Part shown: positions 8,312 through 14,989 of the stretch, piece after piece
Layout of the letters: each line of letters starts with the position of its first letter
Numbering within the stretch: the first letter of the stretch is position 1
Assembly: GCA_963516475.1 (NCBI GenBank)
Contig: CAUQBR010000019.1
Span: forward strand, 1 to 19,834
Direction of reading: 5' to 3'
Length of the DNA: 19,834 bases
Source: JABCPE02 sp963516475
GTDB taxonomy: Bacteria > Bacteroidota > Bacteroidia > Flavobacteriales > Weeksellaceae
Made by a program: the position numbers and the translations under genes
Notes under the pieces: generated by a model
Database searches by the model: none
What the model was told of the DNA's origin: nothing
Seen by the model: the letters and a program-made list of their open reading frames with translations, nothing else

Positions 8312-8319
8312 CAAATATA
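8312..8319 (-). promoter_or_regulatory. -7 element for metG
   Basis: Read on the minus strand, TATATTTG is a perfect TAnnTTTG and is followed 18 bases later by the ATG at 8293. No clear TTG is present at the -33 distance. Confidence 0.6.
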
Positions 8320-8438
8320 AGGATAATTGACCTATTTTTTGGTAGTTTTTATTTATGAGAAATAACAGTTTTTGTACATAAAAGATGAAAAATAGAGGAT
8401 TTTGAGCTATTCAAAATGTAAAATAGTGCGCCTAAATC

Positions 8439-8468
8439 TTGGTTATCTTTGAAAAAAAATTACCTTTG
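8439..8468 (+). promoter_or_regulatory. Promoter for the porin gene
   Basis: TTG at 8439-8441, a 19-base spacer and TACCTTTG at 8461-8468 give one of the best Bacteroidota promoter matches in the window. The -7 box lies 24 bases before the ATG at 8493. A second TAnnTTTG (TATCTTTG, 8444-8451) lies inside the spacer and could be an alternative start or chance. The rest of the 8315-8492 space holds the divergent metG promoter and nothing else I recognise. Confidence 0.68.
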
Positions 8469-8492
8469 TATCCGTAAAAATCAAATAATTAT

Positions 8493-9629
8493 ATGAAAAG
8501 AGCAATTGTGTATTTGGGAATGATTTTGATGAGTCAAAATCTATTTTCTCAGGAAGGAGAAGAAAAGGAGGAACAACTACAAATGGAAGAACCAAAACAA
8601 GAGGTTTCTAACAAATTGTCAAATTTCACTATTTCTGGATATACGGAGGTTTTCTACTCGTATGATTTTAATCAGAGAGCAGACCACATCAGACAGCCGT
8701 TTTTTTATACATTTAACCGACACAATGAGGTGAATGTAAACATAGCAAGGCTAAAAGCAGAATATGCAACAGACAATATGCGTGCTAATATAGCCCTGAT
8801 GGCAGGAACTTACCCAGAAGACAACTTGTCAGCAGAACAAGGAATGCTGAAACTGGTTCAGGAAGCAAACATCGGGTTTAGAATTTCTAAAACCAAAAAC
8901 CTCTGGATAGATGCTGGGGTGATGCCGTCTTATATCGGTTCAGAAGGGGAAATCAGCAAAGATAATCTTGCTTTGACAAGAACTATCGCTGTGGCACAAG
9001 AGCCTTTTTTCATGACAGGGGCACAGATTACCTACATTACAGATAATAATAAATGGACTTTCATGGGAGGAGTCTATAACGGATGGCAGATAATCAAAAG
9101 ACAAAACAGCAATACTAAACTACCTGCATTTGGGGCAAGAGTAGCATACCAACCGAATGAAAATTGGTTCTTTAATTCTTCTGCTTATATAGGAAAAGAC
9201 CCTGCTACGGAAACTAAAATGAGATATTTCAATAATTTCTACACTAACTACAAGGCGAGTGACAAGTTAGAATTCCAGTTCGTGTTTGATGTTGGTGCAG
9301 AGCAGTCTGCGGAAGGTTCTAACAAACACTATTTCTGGTGGTCTCCTAACATCTTAGCGAAATATTATTTTACGCCTAAATTCTCTACAGCAGGAAGAGT
9401 GGAGTATTTTGATGATTCTAAAGATATTATGACATTCGGAGGAGGACAAAGATTCCAAATCTGGGGAGCATCAGTAAACTTTGATTATTTAATCAATAAA
9501 AACTTGATGTGGCGTTTGGAGTTCAGAAACTTACAATCTAAAGACCCTATTTTCCAAAAGATAGACCAGTCTCATCCAAATGTTAAGAATAACATCTTCA
9601 TTACCACGATGTTGGCTGCTTGGTTCTAA
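8493..9629 (+). CDS. Outer-membrane beta-barrel porin (OmpL-like porin-2 family)
   Basis: Outer-membrane protein of 378 residues. Residues 1-20 (MKRAIVYLGMILMSQNLFSQ) form a signal peptide ending in SQ. A short acidic linker (EGEEKEEQLQMEEPKQEV) leads into the barrel, which opens with FTISGYTEVFYSYDF and continues as amphipathic strands with aromatic girdles (FFYTFNRHNEVNVNIARLKAEY, WTFMGGVYNGW, WFFNSSAYIGK, YYFTPKFSTAGRVEYF). The chain ends in AAWF, and a terminal phenylalanine is typical of outer-membrane barrels recognised by BamA. The pattern fits the putative beta-barrel porin-2 family (PF07642). The solute is unknown. It is a single-gene unit with its own strong promoter and the shared terminator at 9651-9685. 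Confidence 0.85.
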   Translation: MKRAIVYLGMILMSQNLFSQEGEEKEEQLQMEEPKQEVSNKLSNFTISGYTEVFYSYDFNQRADHIRQPFFYTFNRHNEVNVNIARLKAEYATDNMRANIALMAGTYPEDNLSAEQGMLKLVQEANIGFRISKTKNLWIDAGVMPSYIGSEGEISKDNLALTRTIAVAQEPFFMTGAQITYITDNNKWTFMGGVYNGWQIIKRQNSNTKLPAFGARVAYQPNENWFFNSSAYIGKDPATETKMRYFNNFYTNYKASDKLEFQFVFDVGAEQSAEGSNKHYFWWSPNILAKYYFTPKFSTAGRVEYFDDSKDIMTFGGGQRFQIWGASVNFDYLINKNLMWRLEFRNLQSKDPIFQKIDQSHPNVKNNIFITTMLAAWF

Positions 9630-9650
9630 TGAAATCAAAAATGATATAAC

Positions 9651-9685
9651 AAAAATTCCACTCTATCATCGAGTGGAATTTTTTA
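9651..9685. terminator. Bidirectional terminator between porin and minus-strand operon
   Basis: AAAAATTCCACTC (9651-9663) pairs with GAGTGGAATTTTT (9671-9683) around a 7-base loop, a perfect 13-base-pair stem. The A and T runs at its ends make it functional in both directions, ending the porin gene and the trmB-ruvC-hydrolase operon, whose last base is 9688. Confidence 0.88.
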
Positions 9686-9687
9686 TT

Positions 9688-10713
9688 TTACGAAGTGATG
9701 CAGAACATGGTTTCTCCTTTATTTACGGGAGGAGTTCCTATTTTGTAAAGAATCATTCCGCTTTCTGGTGCGGATATTTTTTGAAGTAAATTTCCGAACT
9801 CATCTGTAATATAGCCTAAATCATCGCCTTTTTTTACATGGTCGCCTGCCTTGTGTTTGCTGTAAAAAATTCCGCTTACAGGAACTTTTATATAAGTTTG
9901 TTTTGTGAAAGTCTTACGAGAAGCAGGTTTTTTATACGGCGCCGAAGAATACATTTTCATCATTCCTATCATGTTGTAGATGGATTCTTTCAGCATTTTT
10001 ACTTCATCAGTTCCGTTTACTCCGAGTTTTCCAGCTTCTAGGCTCAGCGCAACGACATCATTCTGAACTGCTTGTTTAAAGGCGTAAAGCGCTGGTTCTG
10101 TTTTACTAATGTTATAAGGATAATTCACGATATAAGGCAGCACAGATGCCTCGGAGAGTTTTAGGGCTGTTTTTGTTTTTTCGACAGAATCTTTGTTGTC
10201 ATAGTAGCAGACAAAAGGAACCAAATCCTCATTGGCATCGCCTCCGTGAATATCCAGAAAAACATCTGAAATAGGGATGATGTTTTTGGTGATATAATTC
10301 GCAAGCTGTTCCGTGATGGTGCCATTTTCTTTCCCTGGGAAAGCAGTGTTTAGGTTTTTCTTGTCCGTAGGGTTTAGGTAAGGAACGCGCTCATAAAAAG
10401 CTCCAATGTTTGTTATAGGTAAAATTATCAGTGTTCCTTTTAGTTTGGCTGGGTCTATTTCTTTCATTAGTTCCTGAACCGCCATTATAGGAGGGTATTC
10501 GTATCCGTGGACTCCTGCCAAGATGGTGAATACAGGTCCTTTTTCCTTTCCATTGATGATGGAAATAGGAATGTAGTGGTGTGGATTTTCTTCGTTAAAT
10601 TTAATTTTTAAATCGGTTCTTTTAGAAGGATTATTTTTAATGATAGAAACGATGTCTTGTGATTTCATAAAACAAATAACGAGAGTAAAGAAAACCAAAA
10701 ATAATTTTTTCAT
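9688..10713 (-). CDS. Secreted succinylglutamate desuccinylase/aspartoacylase-like zinc hydrolase
   Basis: Predicted exported M14-type (AstE/AspA-like) zinc amidohydrolase of 341 residues. Residues 1-19 are a signal peptide (MKKLFLVFFTLVICFMKSQ). Zinc ligands appear as H69 and E72 in AGVHGYEYP and H156 in DIHGGD; the likely catalytic glutamate is E226 in SLEAGKLG. The last 70 or so residues (VPVSGIFYSKHKAGDHVKKGDDLG ... SAPESGMILY) look like the lipoyl/biotinyl-like barrel found at the C-terminus of this subfamily. I chose the ATG at 10713 because it yields the signal peptide; the frame stays open upstream into ruvC coding sequence, giving no meaningful extension. It starts 10 bases after the ruvC stop, so it is the last gene of the operon. 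The substrate is unknown. Confidence 0.85.
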   Translation of the reverse strand: MKKLFLVFFTLVICFMKSQDIVSIIKNNPSKRTDLKIKFNEENPHHYIPISIINGKEKGPVFTILAGVHGYEYPPIMAVQELMKEIDPAKLKGTLIILPITNIGAFYERVPYLNPTDKKNLNTAFPGKENGTITEQLANYITKNIIPISDVFLDIHGGDANEDLVPFVCYYDNKDSVEKTKTALKLSEASVLPYIVNYPYNISKTEPALYAFKQAVQNDVVALSLEAGKLGVNGTDEVKMLKESIYNMIGMMKMYSSAPYKKPASRKTFTKQTYIKVPVSGIFYSKHKAGDHVKKGDDLGYITDEFGNLLQKISAPESGMILYKIGTPPVNKGETMFCITS

Positions 10714-10723
10714 GCGGAAAGAT

Positions 10724-11278
10724 TTATTTGATTCTGTCAGGATTTTGTTTGATAAAACTATCCCAGCTAGAATATGAAGCACTTTTTTCCGTTTTATTAG
10801 AATTAAAATAATGACAAACCGCCACCGCAAGCCCATCGGACGCATCTAAATATTTGGTCGGAAATTCTTTGAGTCCAAGCAGGTTTTTCAGCATAGCGGC
10901 TACCTGCTCCTTGCTGGCGTTTCCATTTCCTGTTATTGCCATTTTTACTTTCTTGGGCGAATATTCTGTGATGGGAATATCACGGTATAGGCTGGCTGCC
11001 ATGGCTACTCCCTGCGCTCTCCCGAGTTTCAGCATACTCTGCACATTTTTCCCATAAAAAGGCGCTTCCAGAGCCACTTCATCAGGATGATATTCATCGA
11101 TGAGCGCCAGAGTTTTCTCAAAAATGTATTTTAGTTTTGTTTCGTGGTTTGGGTATTTTTTTAGCACAAGTTCATGGATGGAGACCAGCTCCATTTTACT
11201 GCCCTTTGTAGAAATGATACCAAATCCCATCACGGTGGTTCCAGGGTCTATGCCTAAAATGATTTTTTCTGTTGTCAT
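10724..11278 (-). CDS. ruvC: Crossover junction endodeoxyribonuclease RuvC
   Basis: Resolves Holliday junctions as a dimer working with RuvAB. Visible RuvC features are the first catalytic aspartate D11 in ILGIDPGTT, E71 in VALEAPFYGKN, the QSMLKLGRAQGVA segment, the DNA-contact region YSPKKVKMAITGNGNASKEQV, and the final acidic pair in DASDGLAVAVCH. The length (184 residues) is normal. It lies 45 bases downstream of trmB on the same strand, with no terminator or TAnnTTTG box seen between, and 10 bases upstream of the secreted hydrolase. ruvA and ruvB are not in the window. Confidence 0.96.
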   Translation of the reverse strand: MTTEKIILGIDPGTTVMGFGIISTKGSKMELVSIHELVLKKYPNHETKLKYIFEKTLALIDEYHPDEVALEAPFYGKNVQSMLKLGRAQGVAMAASLYRDIPITEYSPKKVKMAITGNGNASKEQVAAMLKNLLGLKEFPTKYLDASDGLAVAVCHYFNSNKTEKSASYSSWDSFIKQNPDRIK

Positions 11279-11323
11279 ACCAGAGTAGTGATTTTTGAAC
11301 TTGTAAATATATGATAATCAGTT

Positions 11324-12001
11324 TTATTTAATTCTGAATTTAATGTAAGTGATGGTTTTCCCTTTGGAAGAGAAAAGTTCCTCGTAGTAGGTTCTCACCT
11401 CCCTAAGCAGCGGTGTTTCTGGGTCATATTCAGGCGCACCATAGATGTCATGGTGAGCAGATAAAATCTCGTGTCCGAGCCCTTGTAGTAGTCCCAGAGT
11501 GTATCCGTGCAGAAATTCAGAATCCGTTTTTAGATGGATTACAGCGTTTTTCTTTAAGATTTTTTTGTATCGTTCTAGAAACTCAGGATTTGTGAGCCTA
11601 TGTTTGGTTCTGCGGTATTTTATCTGTGGGTCAGGGAAAGTGATCCATATTTCATCAATTTCTTCCCCTCCAAAAAAATGCTCTATCAGCTCTATCTGTG
11701 TTCTCAGAAAAGCCACATTTTTCATTCCCAAAGTATGGGCTTCCTTTGCACCGAACCAAAATCTTGCGCCCTTTATATCTATCCCGATGAAGTTTTTATC
11801 AGGGAATGCTTTTGCCATGTTTACAGAGTATTCTCCTTTTCCGCAGCCAAGTTCTAGGACGATGGGTTTATCATTTTTAAAGAAATTCTGTCTCCATTTT
11901 CCTTTTAGATAAAATCCATTCAGAGCCTCCTCTCGTGTGGGTTGGATTACATTCGGAAGTGTCTTGTTTTCGGCAAAACGAGCCAATTTATTTTTCCCCA
12001 T
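11324..12001 (-). CDS. trmB: tRNA (guanine-N7)-methyltransferase TrmB
   Basis: Makes m7G46 in the variable loop of tRNAs using S-adenosylmethionine. The SAM-binding motif I is VLELGCGKGEYS (48-59), motif II is FIGIDIKGARFW, and the family-specific active-site stretch TFPDPQIKYRRTKHR (121-135) is present, followed by LTNPEFLERY. At 225 residues it is full length. It is the first gene of the presumed trmB-ruvC-hydrolase operon, with a -7 box 21 bases before its start. Confidence 0.96.
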   Translation of the reverse strand: MGKNKLARFAENKTLPNVIQPTREEALNGFYLKGKWRQNFFKNDKPIVLELGCGKGEYSVNMAKAFPDKNFIGIDIKGARFWFGAKEAHTLGMKNVAFLRTQIELIEHFFGGEEIDEIWITFPDPQIKYRRTKHRLTNPEFLERYKKILKKNAVIHLKTDSEFLHGYTLGLLQGLGHEILSAHHDIYGAPEYDPETPLLREVRTYYEELFSSKGKTITYIKFRIK

Positions 12002-12021
12002 TTTATTACAATTAAAGACCG

Positions 12022-12029
12022 CAAAAGTA
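12022..12029 (-). promoter_or_regulatory. -7 element for the trmB operon
   Basis: Read on the minus strand, TACTTTTG matches TAnnTTTG and lies about 20 bases upstream of the trmB ATG. No TTG is seen at the expected upstream distance. Confidence 0.5.
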
Positions 12030-12107
12030 GAAAAAATACCGATGAGAAAAAAGAAAAACGATAAATACTGACTAGTGTCATGTTTTTGAAAAAAGATGGT
12101 ATTTTAT

Positions 12108-12138
12108 TTGTAATGATAAATTTTAAATGTTACTTTTG
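12108..12138 (+). promoter_or_regulatory. Promoter of the chelate-uptake operon, with a possible Fur-like half-site
   Basis: TTG at 12108-12110, a 20-base spacer and TACTTTTG at 12131-12138 form a good Bacteroidota promoter for the operon starting at 12163. The spacer holds TAATGATAA (12111-12119), which resembles part of the classical Fur box. The promoter call is fairly firm. The Fur call is weak, because such words are common in AT-rich DNA and there is no good second half-site. Confidence 0.6.
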
Positions 12139-12162
12139 CCAGAATTTTTAACAAGAATTGAA

Positions 12163-13149
12163 ATGAAAGTATTGAAGGTAGTTTTATCATCGATGATTTT
12201 ATTAGCCCAGTTATCTTGCTCCAAAGGCGCAGGAGAGGCTTCTTCAAAAGAAACAAAAGAAGAAAAAAAGGAGGCGTATTTTTCATATGAATTTAATGAC
12301 GGTGCGGATACTTTGGTCGTGAATGTGAATAAAACGCCAGAGAAGGCAGTTTTGTTTTCGCATTTTATGACGGAGATGTTTTTGGCTTTAGGTTTAGGAG
12401 ACAAAATAGTAGTGGCAACAGAGGAAGGGCCTATTTTACCAGAGTTTAAAGAGGCATATGATAAGATTCCTGTAAGACTTAAAGGGCATCATGCTATTTA
12501 TTCCAAAGAAGAGTTTTTGCTTTCAGGAGTAGATTTCGTTTCTGGATGGGACGGCGCAATCAAATCAGAGGCTACGGGAACGCCACAAGAGCTTATCGAG
12601 AAGGGAATTTATCCATTTATCGCAAAAGCAGTGAGGGATAATGAAACTCTTGAAACAGTTTATGAGGATTTCTATACTTTAGGAAAAATTTTTAAAGTAG
12701 AAAAAAATGCAGAAAAAGTGGTTTCTGAAATGAAAGCCAAACTGGAAAACGCACAGAAAAATTTTGTAAAAAAAGAAAACAAACCGAAAGTTTTGGTTTT
12801 CTCAGTTATAGAAAACGGACTATATATTTCTGCGGGACTTACTACAGATCTTATAAATAGAGCAGGCGGGCAGAATGTTTATGCAGACCAGTCGGCAGAC
12901 CATGTGTTCGTATCATACGAAAGTTTAGTAGACAGAAATCCTGATATCATTATAATAGCAGATATGGAGGGAGAAGGGCGCTCATCTTATGAAGATAAGA
13001 AAAAGGCGCTGAAAGAACACCCAGCACTAAAAAATCTACCAGCAGTAAAGAATGATAATATCCATAAAATAGCTTTGGAGGATATTTCGCCAGGAGTTAG
13101 GAATATAGATTTTATAATTAAATTAAATAAATTATTGTATGAAAAGTAG
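12163..13149 (+). CDS. ABC transporter substrate-binding lipoprotein (siderophore/haem/B12 class)
   Basis: Binding protein of the FecB/BtuF class (periplasmic-binding domain PF01497), 328 residues, that would hand a metal chelate to the FecCD permease next to it. Residues 1-18 are a hydrophobic signal followed by C19 in LLAQLSCSKG, so it is probably a lipoprotein, although the lipobox is loose. A charged linker (KETKEEKKEAY) precedes the domain, which shows LGLGDKIVVATEEG, the VDFVSGWDG segment and the second-lobe NRAGGQNVYADQSA and NPDIIIIADMEG segments. I start at the ATG at 12163; the in-frame ATG at 12127 lies upstream of the -7 box (12131-12138), so a transcript from that promoter would not carry it. 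The gene overlaps the permease by 11 bases. Confidence 0.88.
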   Translation: MKVLKVVLSSMILLAQLSCSKGAGEASSKETKEEKKEAYFSYEFNDGADTLVVNVNKTPEKAVLFSHFMTEMFLALGLGDKIVVATEEGPILPEFKEAYDKIPVRLKGHHAIYSKEEFLLSGVDFVSGWDGAIKSEATGTPQELIEKGIYPFIAKAVRDNETLETVYEDFYTLGKIFKVEKNAEKVVSEMKAKLENAQKNFVKKENKPKVLVFSVIENGLYISAGLTTDLINRAGGQNVYADQSADHVFVSYESLVDRNPDIIIIADMEGEGRSSYEDKKKALKEHPALKNLPAVKNDNIHKIALEDISPGVRNIDFIIKLNKLLYEK

Positions 13150-14188
13150 ATATCGATTTGGAGTCGTATTTTCGATATTGTGTGTGGTTTTATTTATATT
13201 ATTTGTAATGGCGATAGGGGTCGTAACCTCTAATCTAGATGCAGAAACTGCTTATAAAATAGCAGTAAATAAAATAACAGGAACAGAAATCTATGAGTCA
13301 TACTGGCCACTGACGCATGAAACTATAATCTGGGAGGTGAGACTTCCAAGGGTTTTATTGTCAATAATTTGCGGTGCGGGACTTGCTGTCTGCGGTGTGC
13401 TGATGCAGTGTGTGACCAAAAACCCTATCGCAGACCCATATGTGCTTGGTTTAGCATCAGGGGCATCCACAGGAGCGGTGTTTGTCATTGTTTTGGGAGG
13501 AGGAGCTATGGGACTGGCGTCTGTTTCTACAGGAGCTTTTATAGGGACTTTGATATGTAGTGTGCTGGTTTTCGTGATAGGAACAGAATACGGAAGAAAT
13601 ACTTCTACTACAAGGCTGATTCTCTCTGGATTGGCTATATCTACTATTTTTACGGCACTTACGGATTTGATAATTTCTTTAGCGAAAAATGCGAGCCAAG
13701 TGAAAAGTGCATTGTTCTGGACTATGGGAAGTTTGGGAGGTGCCACTTGGGAACTACTTCCTATTCCTTTTGTGGTGCTTATTTTGGTGATTTTAGTAGT
13801 TTTAGGATTATCTAAATCATTGGACTTATTGCTTTTCGGAGATGAAAACGCTACGATGCTGGGGATGAATGTTAATTTGATGAAAACCTTTATAGTTATC
13901 ATCGCATCATTACTTACATCTGTTTTGGTATCGGCAACAGGAGCGATAGGATTCATGGGGCTGATGGTGCCTCACATAGCGAGAATGCTTTGTGGGAATA
14001 AACACGCAAGGCTGGTTCCTATGGCAGCGGTGATAGGAGCGATTTTCCTGCTCTGCTGTGACCTTTTTGCTAAAAATGCTTTCTATCCGAAGGACTTACC
14101 GATAGGTATCCTTACATCACTTATAGGAGGGCCGTTCTTCCTTTGGATGCTGATGGATAAGAATTACTCATTTAAAACAGGAAAATAA
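13139..14188 (+). CDS. FecCD family ABC transporter permease
   Basis: Inner-membrane permease of 349 residues for a metal chelate (ferric siderophore, haem or cobalamin class). It carries the FecCD signatures RLPRVLLSIICGAGLAVCG, then VLMQCVTKNPIADPYVLGLA and SGAS near residues 75-125, and GFMGLMVPHIARML with the ATPase-coupling loop near residues 265-290. Multiple hydrophobic helices span its length, as in the usual ten-helix subunit that works as a homodimer. Its start lies inside the end of the binding-protein gene (11-base overlap), and its stop overlaps the ATPase start by one base, so the three are translationally coupled. Confidence 0.95.
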   Translation: MKSRYRFGVVFSILCVVLFILFVMAIGVVTSNLDAETAYKIAVNKITGTEIYESYWPLTHETIIWEVRLPRVLLSIICGAGLAVCGVLMQCVTKNPIADPYVLGLASGASTGAVFVIVLGGGAMGLASVSTGAFIGTLICSVLVFVIGTEYGRNTSTTRLILSGLAISTIFTALTDLIISLAKNASQVKSALFWTMGSLGGATWELLPIPFVVLILVILVVLGLSKSLDLLLFGDENATMLGMNVNLMKTFIVIIASLLTSVLVSATGAIGFMGLMVPHIARMLCGNKHARLVPMAAVIGAIFLLCCDLFAKNAFYPKDLPIGILTSLIGGPFFLWMLMDKNYSFKTGK

Positions 14189-14946
14189 TGGAGAAGCTGA
14201 GAGTAGAAAATTTGAATTTTAAAGTAGGTAAAGTTGAAATCCTAAAAGGCGTATCCTTCAAAGTAAGAGAAAATTCTTTCGTGGGAGTGATAGGGCCGAA
14301 TGGCTCAGGGAAATCAACGATGCTGAAATCTATATATGGAGTAAATAAACCAACGGGAGGGAAGATACTTTTTGATGAACATGATTTGTTTCAGCTATCA
14401 GGAAGAGAAAGAGCGAAAAAAATAGCAGTTTTGGCTCAGGAATCTGGCGGTCAGTTTGATTTTAGCGTTCAGCAGGTGGTAGAAATGGGAAGGTATCCGC
14501 ACAAAGATACACTAGAAAACTATTCTAAAGAAGACCTAGAAAAAGTAGATAAAGTACTGCACGAAATGAAACTAGAGGACTATAGAGACCGTAGTTTTAA
14601 TACCCTTTCGGGAGGGGAGAAACAAAGGGTTCTGATAGCAAGACTTCTAGTGCAGGAAAGTAAATTCATCATCCTAGATGAGCCTACGAACCATTTGGAT
14701 ATCGGGCATCAGATAGAGATTATGAATATCATTAAAAATATGGGAGTTACGGTTCTTTCGGCGATTCATGATATGAATATCGCATCTATATACTGCGATA
14801 AGCTGGTTGCGATGAAAAAAGGCGAAGTCCTATTGCAGGGACCTACAGATGAGGTTCTTACGCCAGAGCTATTAAGAGAATTATTTCATGTGGAATCAGA
14901 AATACATAATATCAACGGACGCAGACATATAATATACAATCCATAG
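14188..14946 (+). CDS. ABC transporter ATP-binding protein (FecE/BtuD class)
   Basis: Cytoplasmic ATPase of 252 residues that powers the FecCD permease. Walker A is GPNGSGKST (36-44), the Q-loop glutamine is Q84, the ABC signature is LSGGEKQR (140-147), Walker B is FIILDE (160-165) followed by the D-loop NHLD, and the switch histidine is H194 in SAIHDMN. All catalytic residues are present. The first base of its ATG is the last base of the permease stop. A gap of 43 bases without a terminator leads to the TonB-dependent receptor. Confidence 0.96.
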   Translation: MEKLRVENLNFKVGKVEILKGVSFKVRENSFVGVIGPNGSGKSTMLKSIYGVNKPTGGKILFDEHDLFQLSGRERAKKIAVLAQESGGQFDFSVQQVVEMGRYPHKDTLENYSKEDLEKVDKVLHEMKLEDYRDRSFNTLSGGEKQRVLIARLLVQESKFIILDEPTNHLDIGHQIEIMNIIKNMGVTVLSAIHDMNIASIYCDKLVAMKKGEVLLQGPTDEVLTPELLRELFHVESEIHNINGRRHIIYNP

Positions 14947-14989
14947 AGTACTAGTTTAAATCAATAATAACTTTAAAAATTATTAAAAA

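Noticed and set aside
8315..8492. Small gene or RNA in the metG-porin divergent space
   Set aside because: No open frame with a start context and no strong hairpin was seen; the space is accounted for by two promoters and AT-rich DNA.
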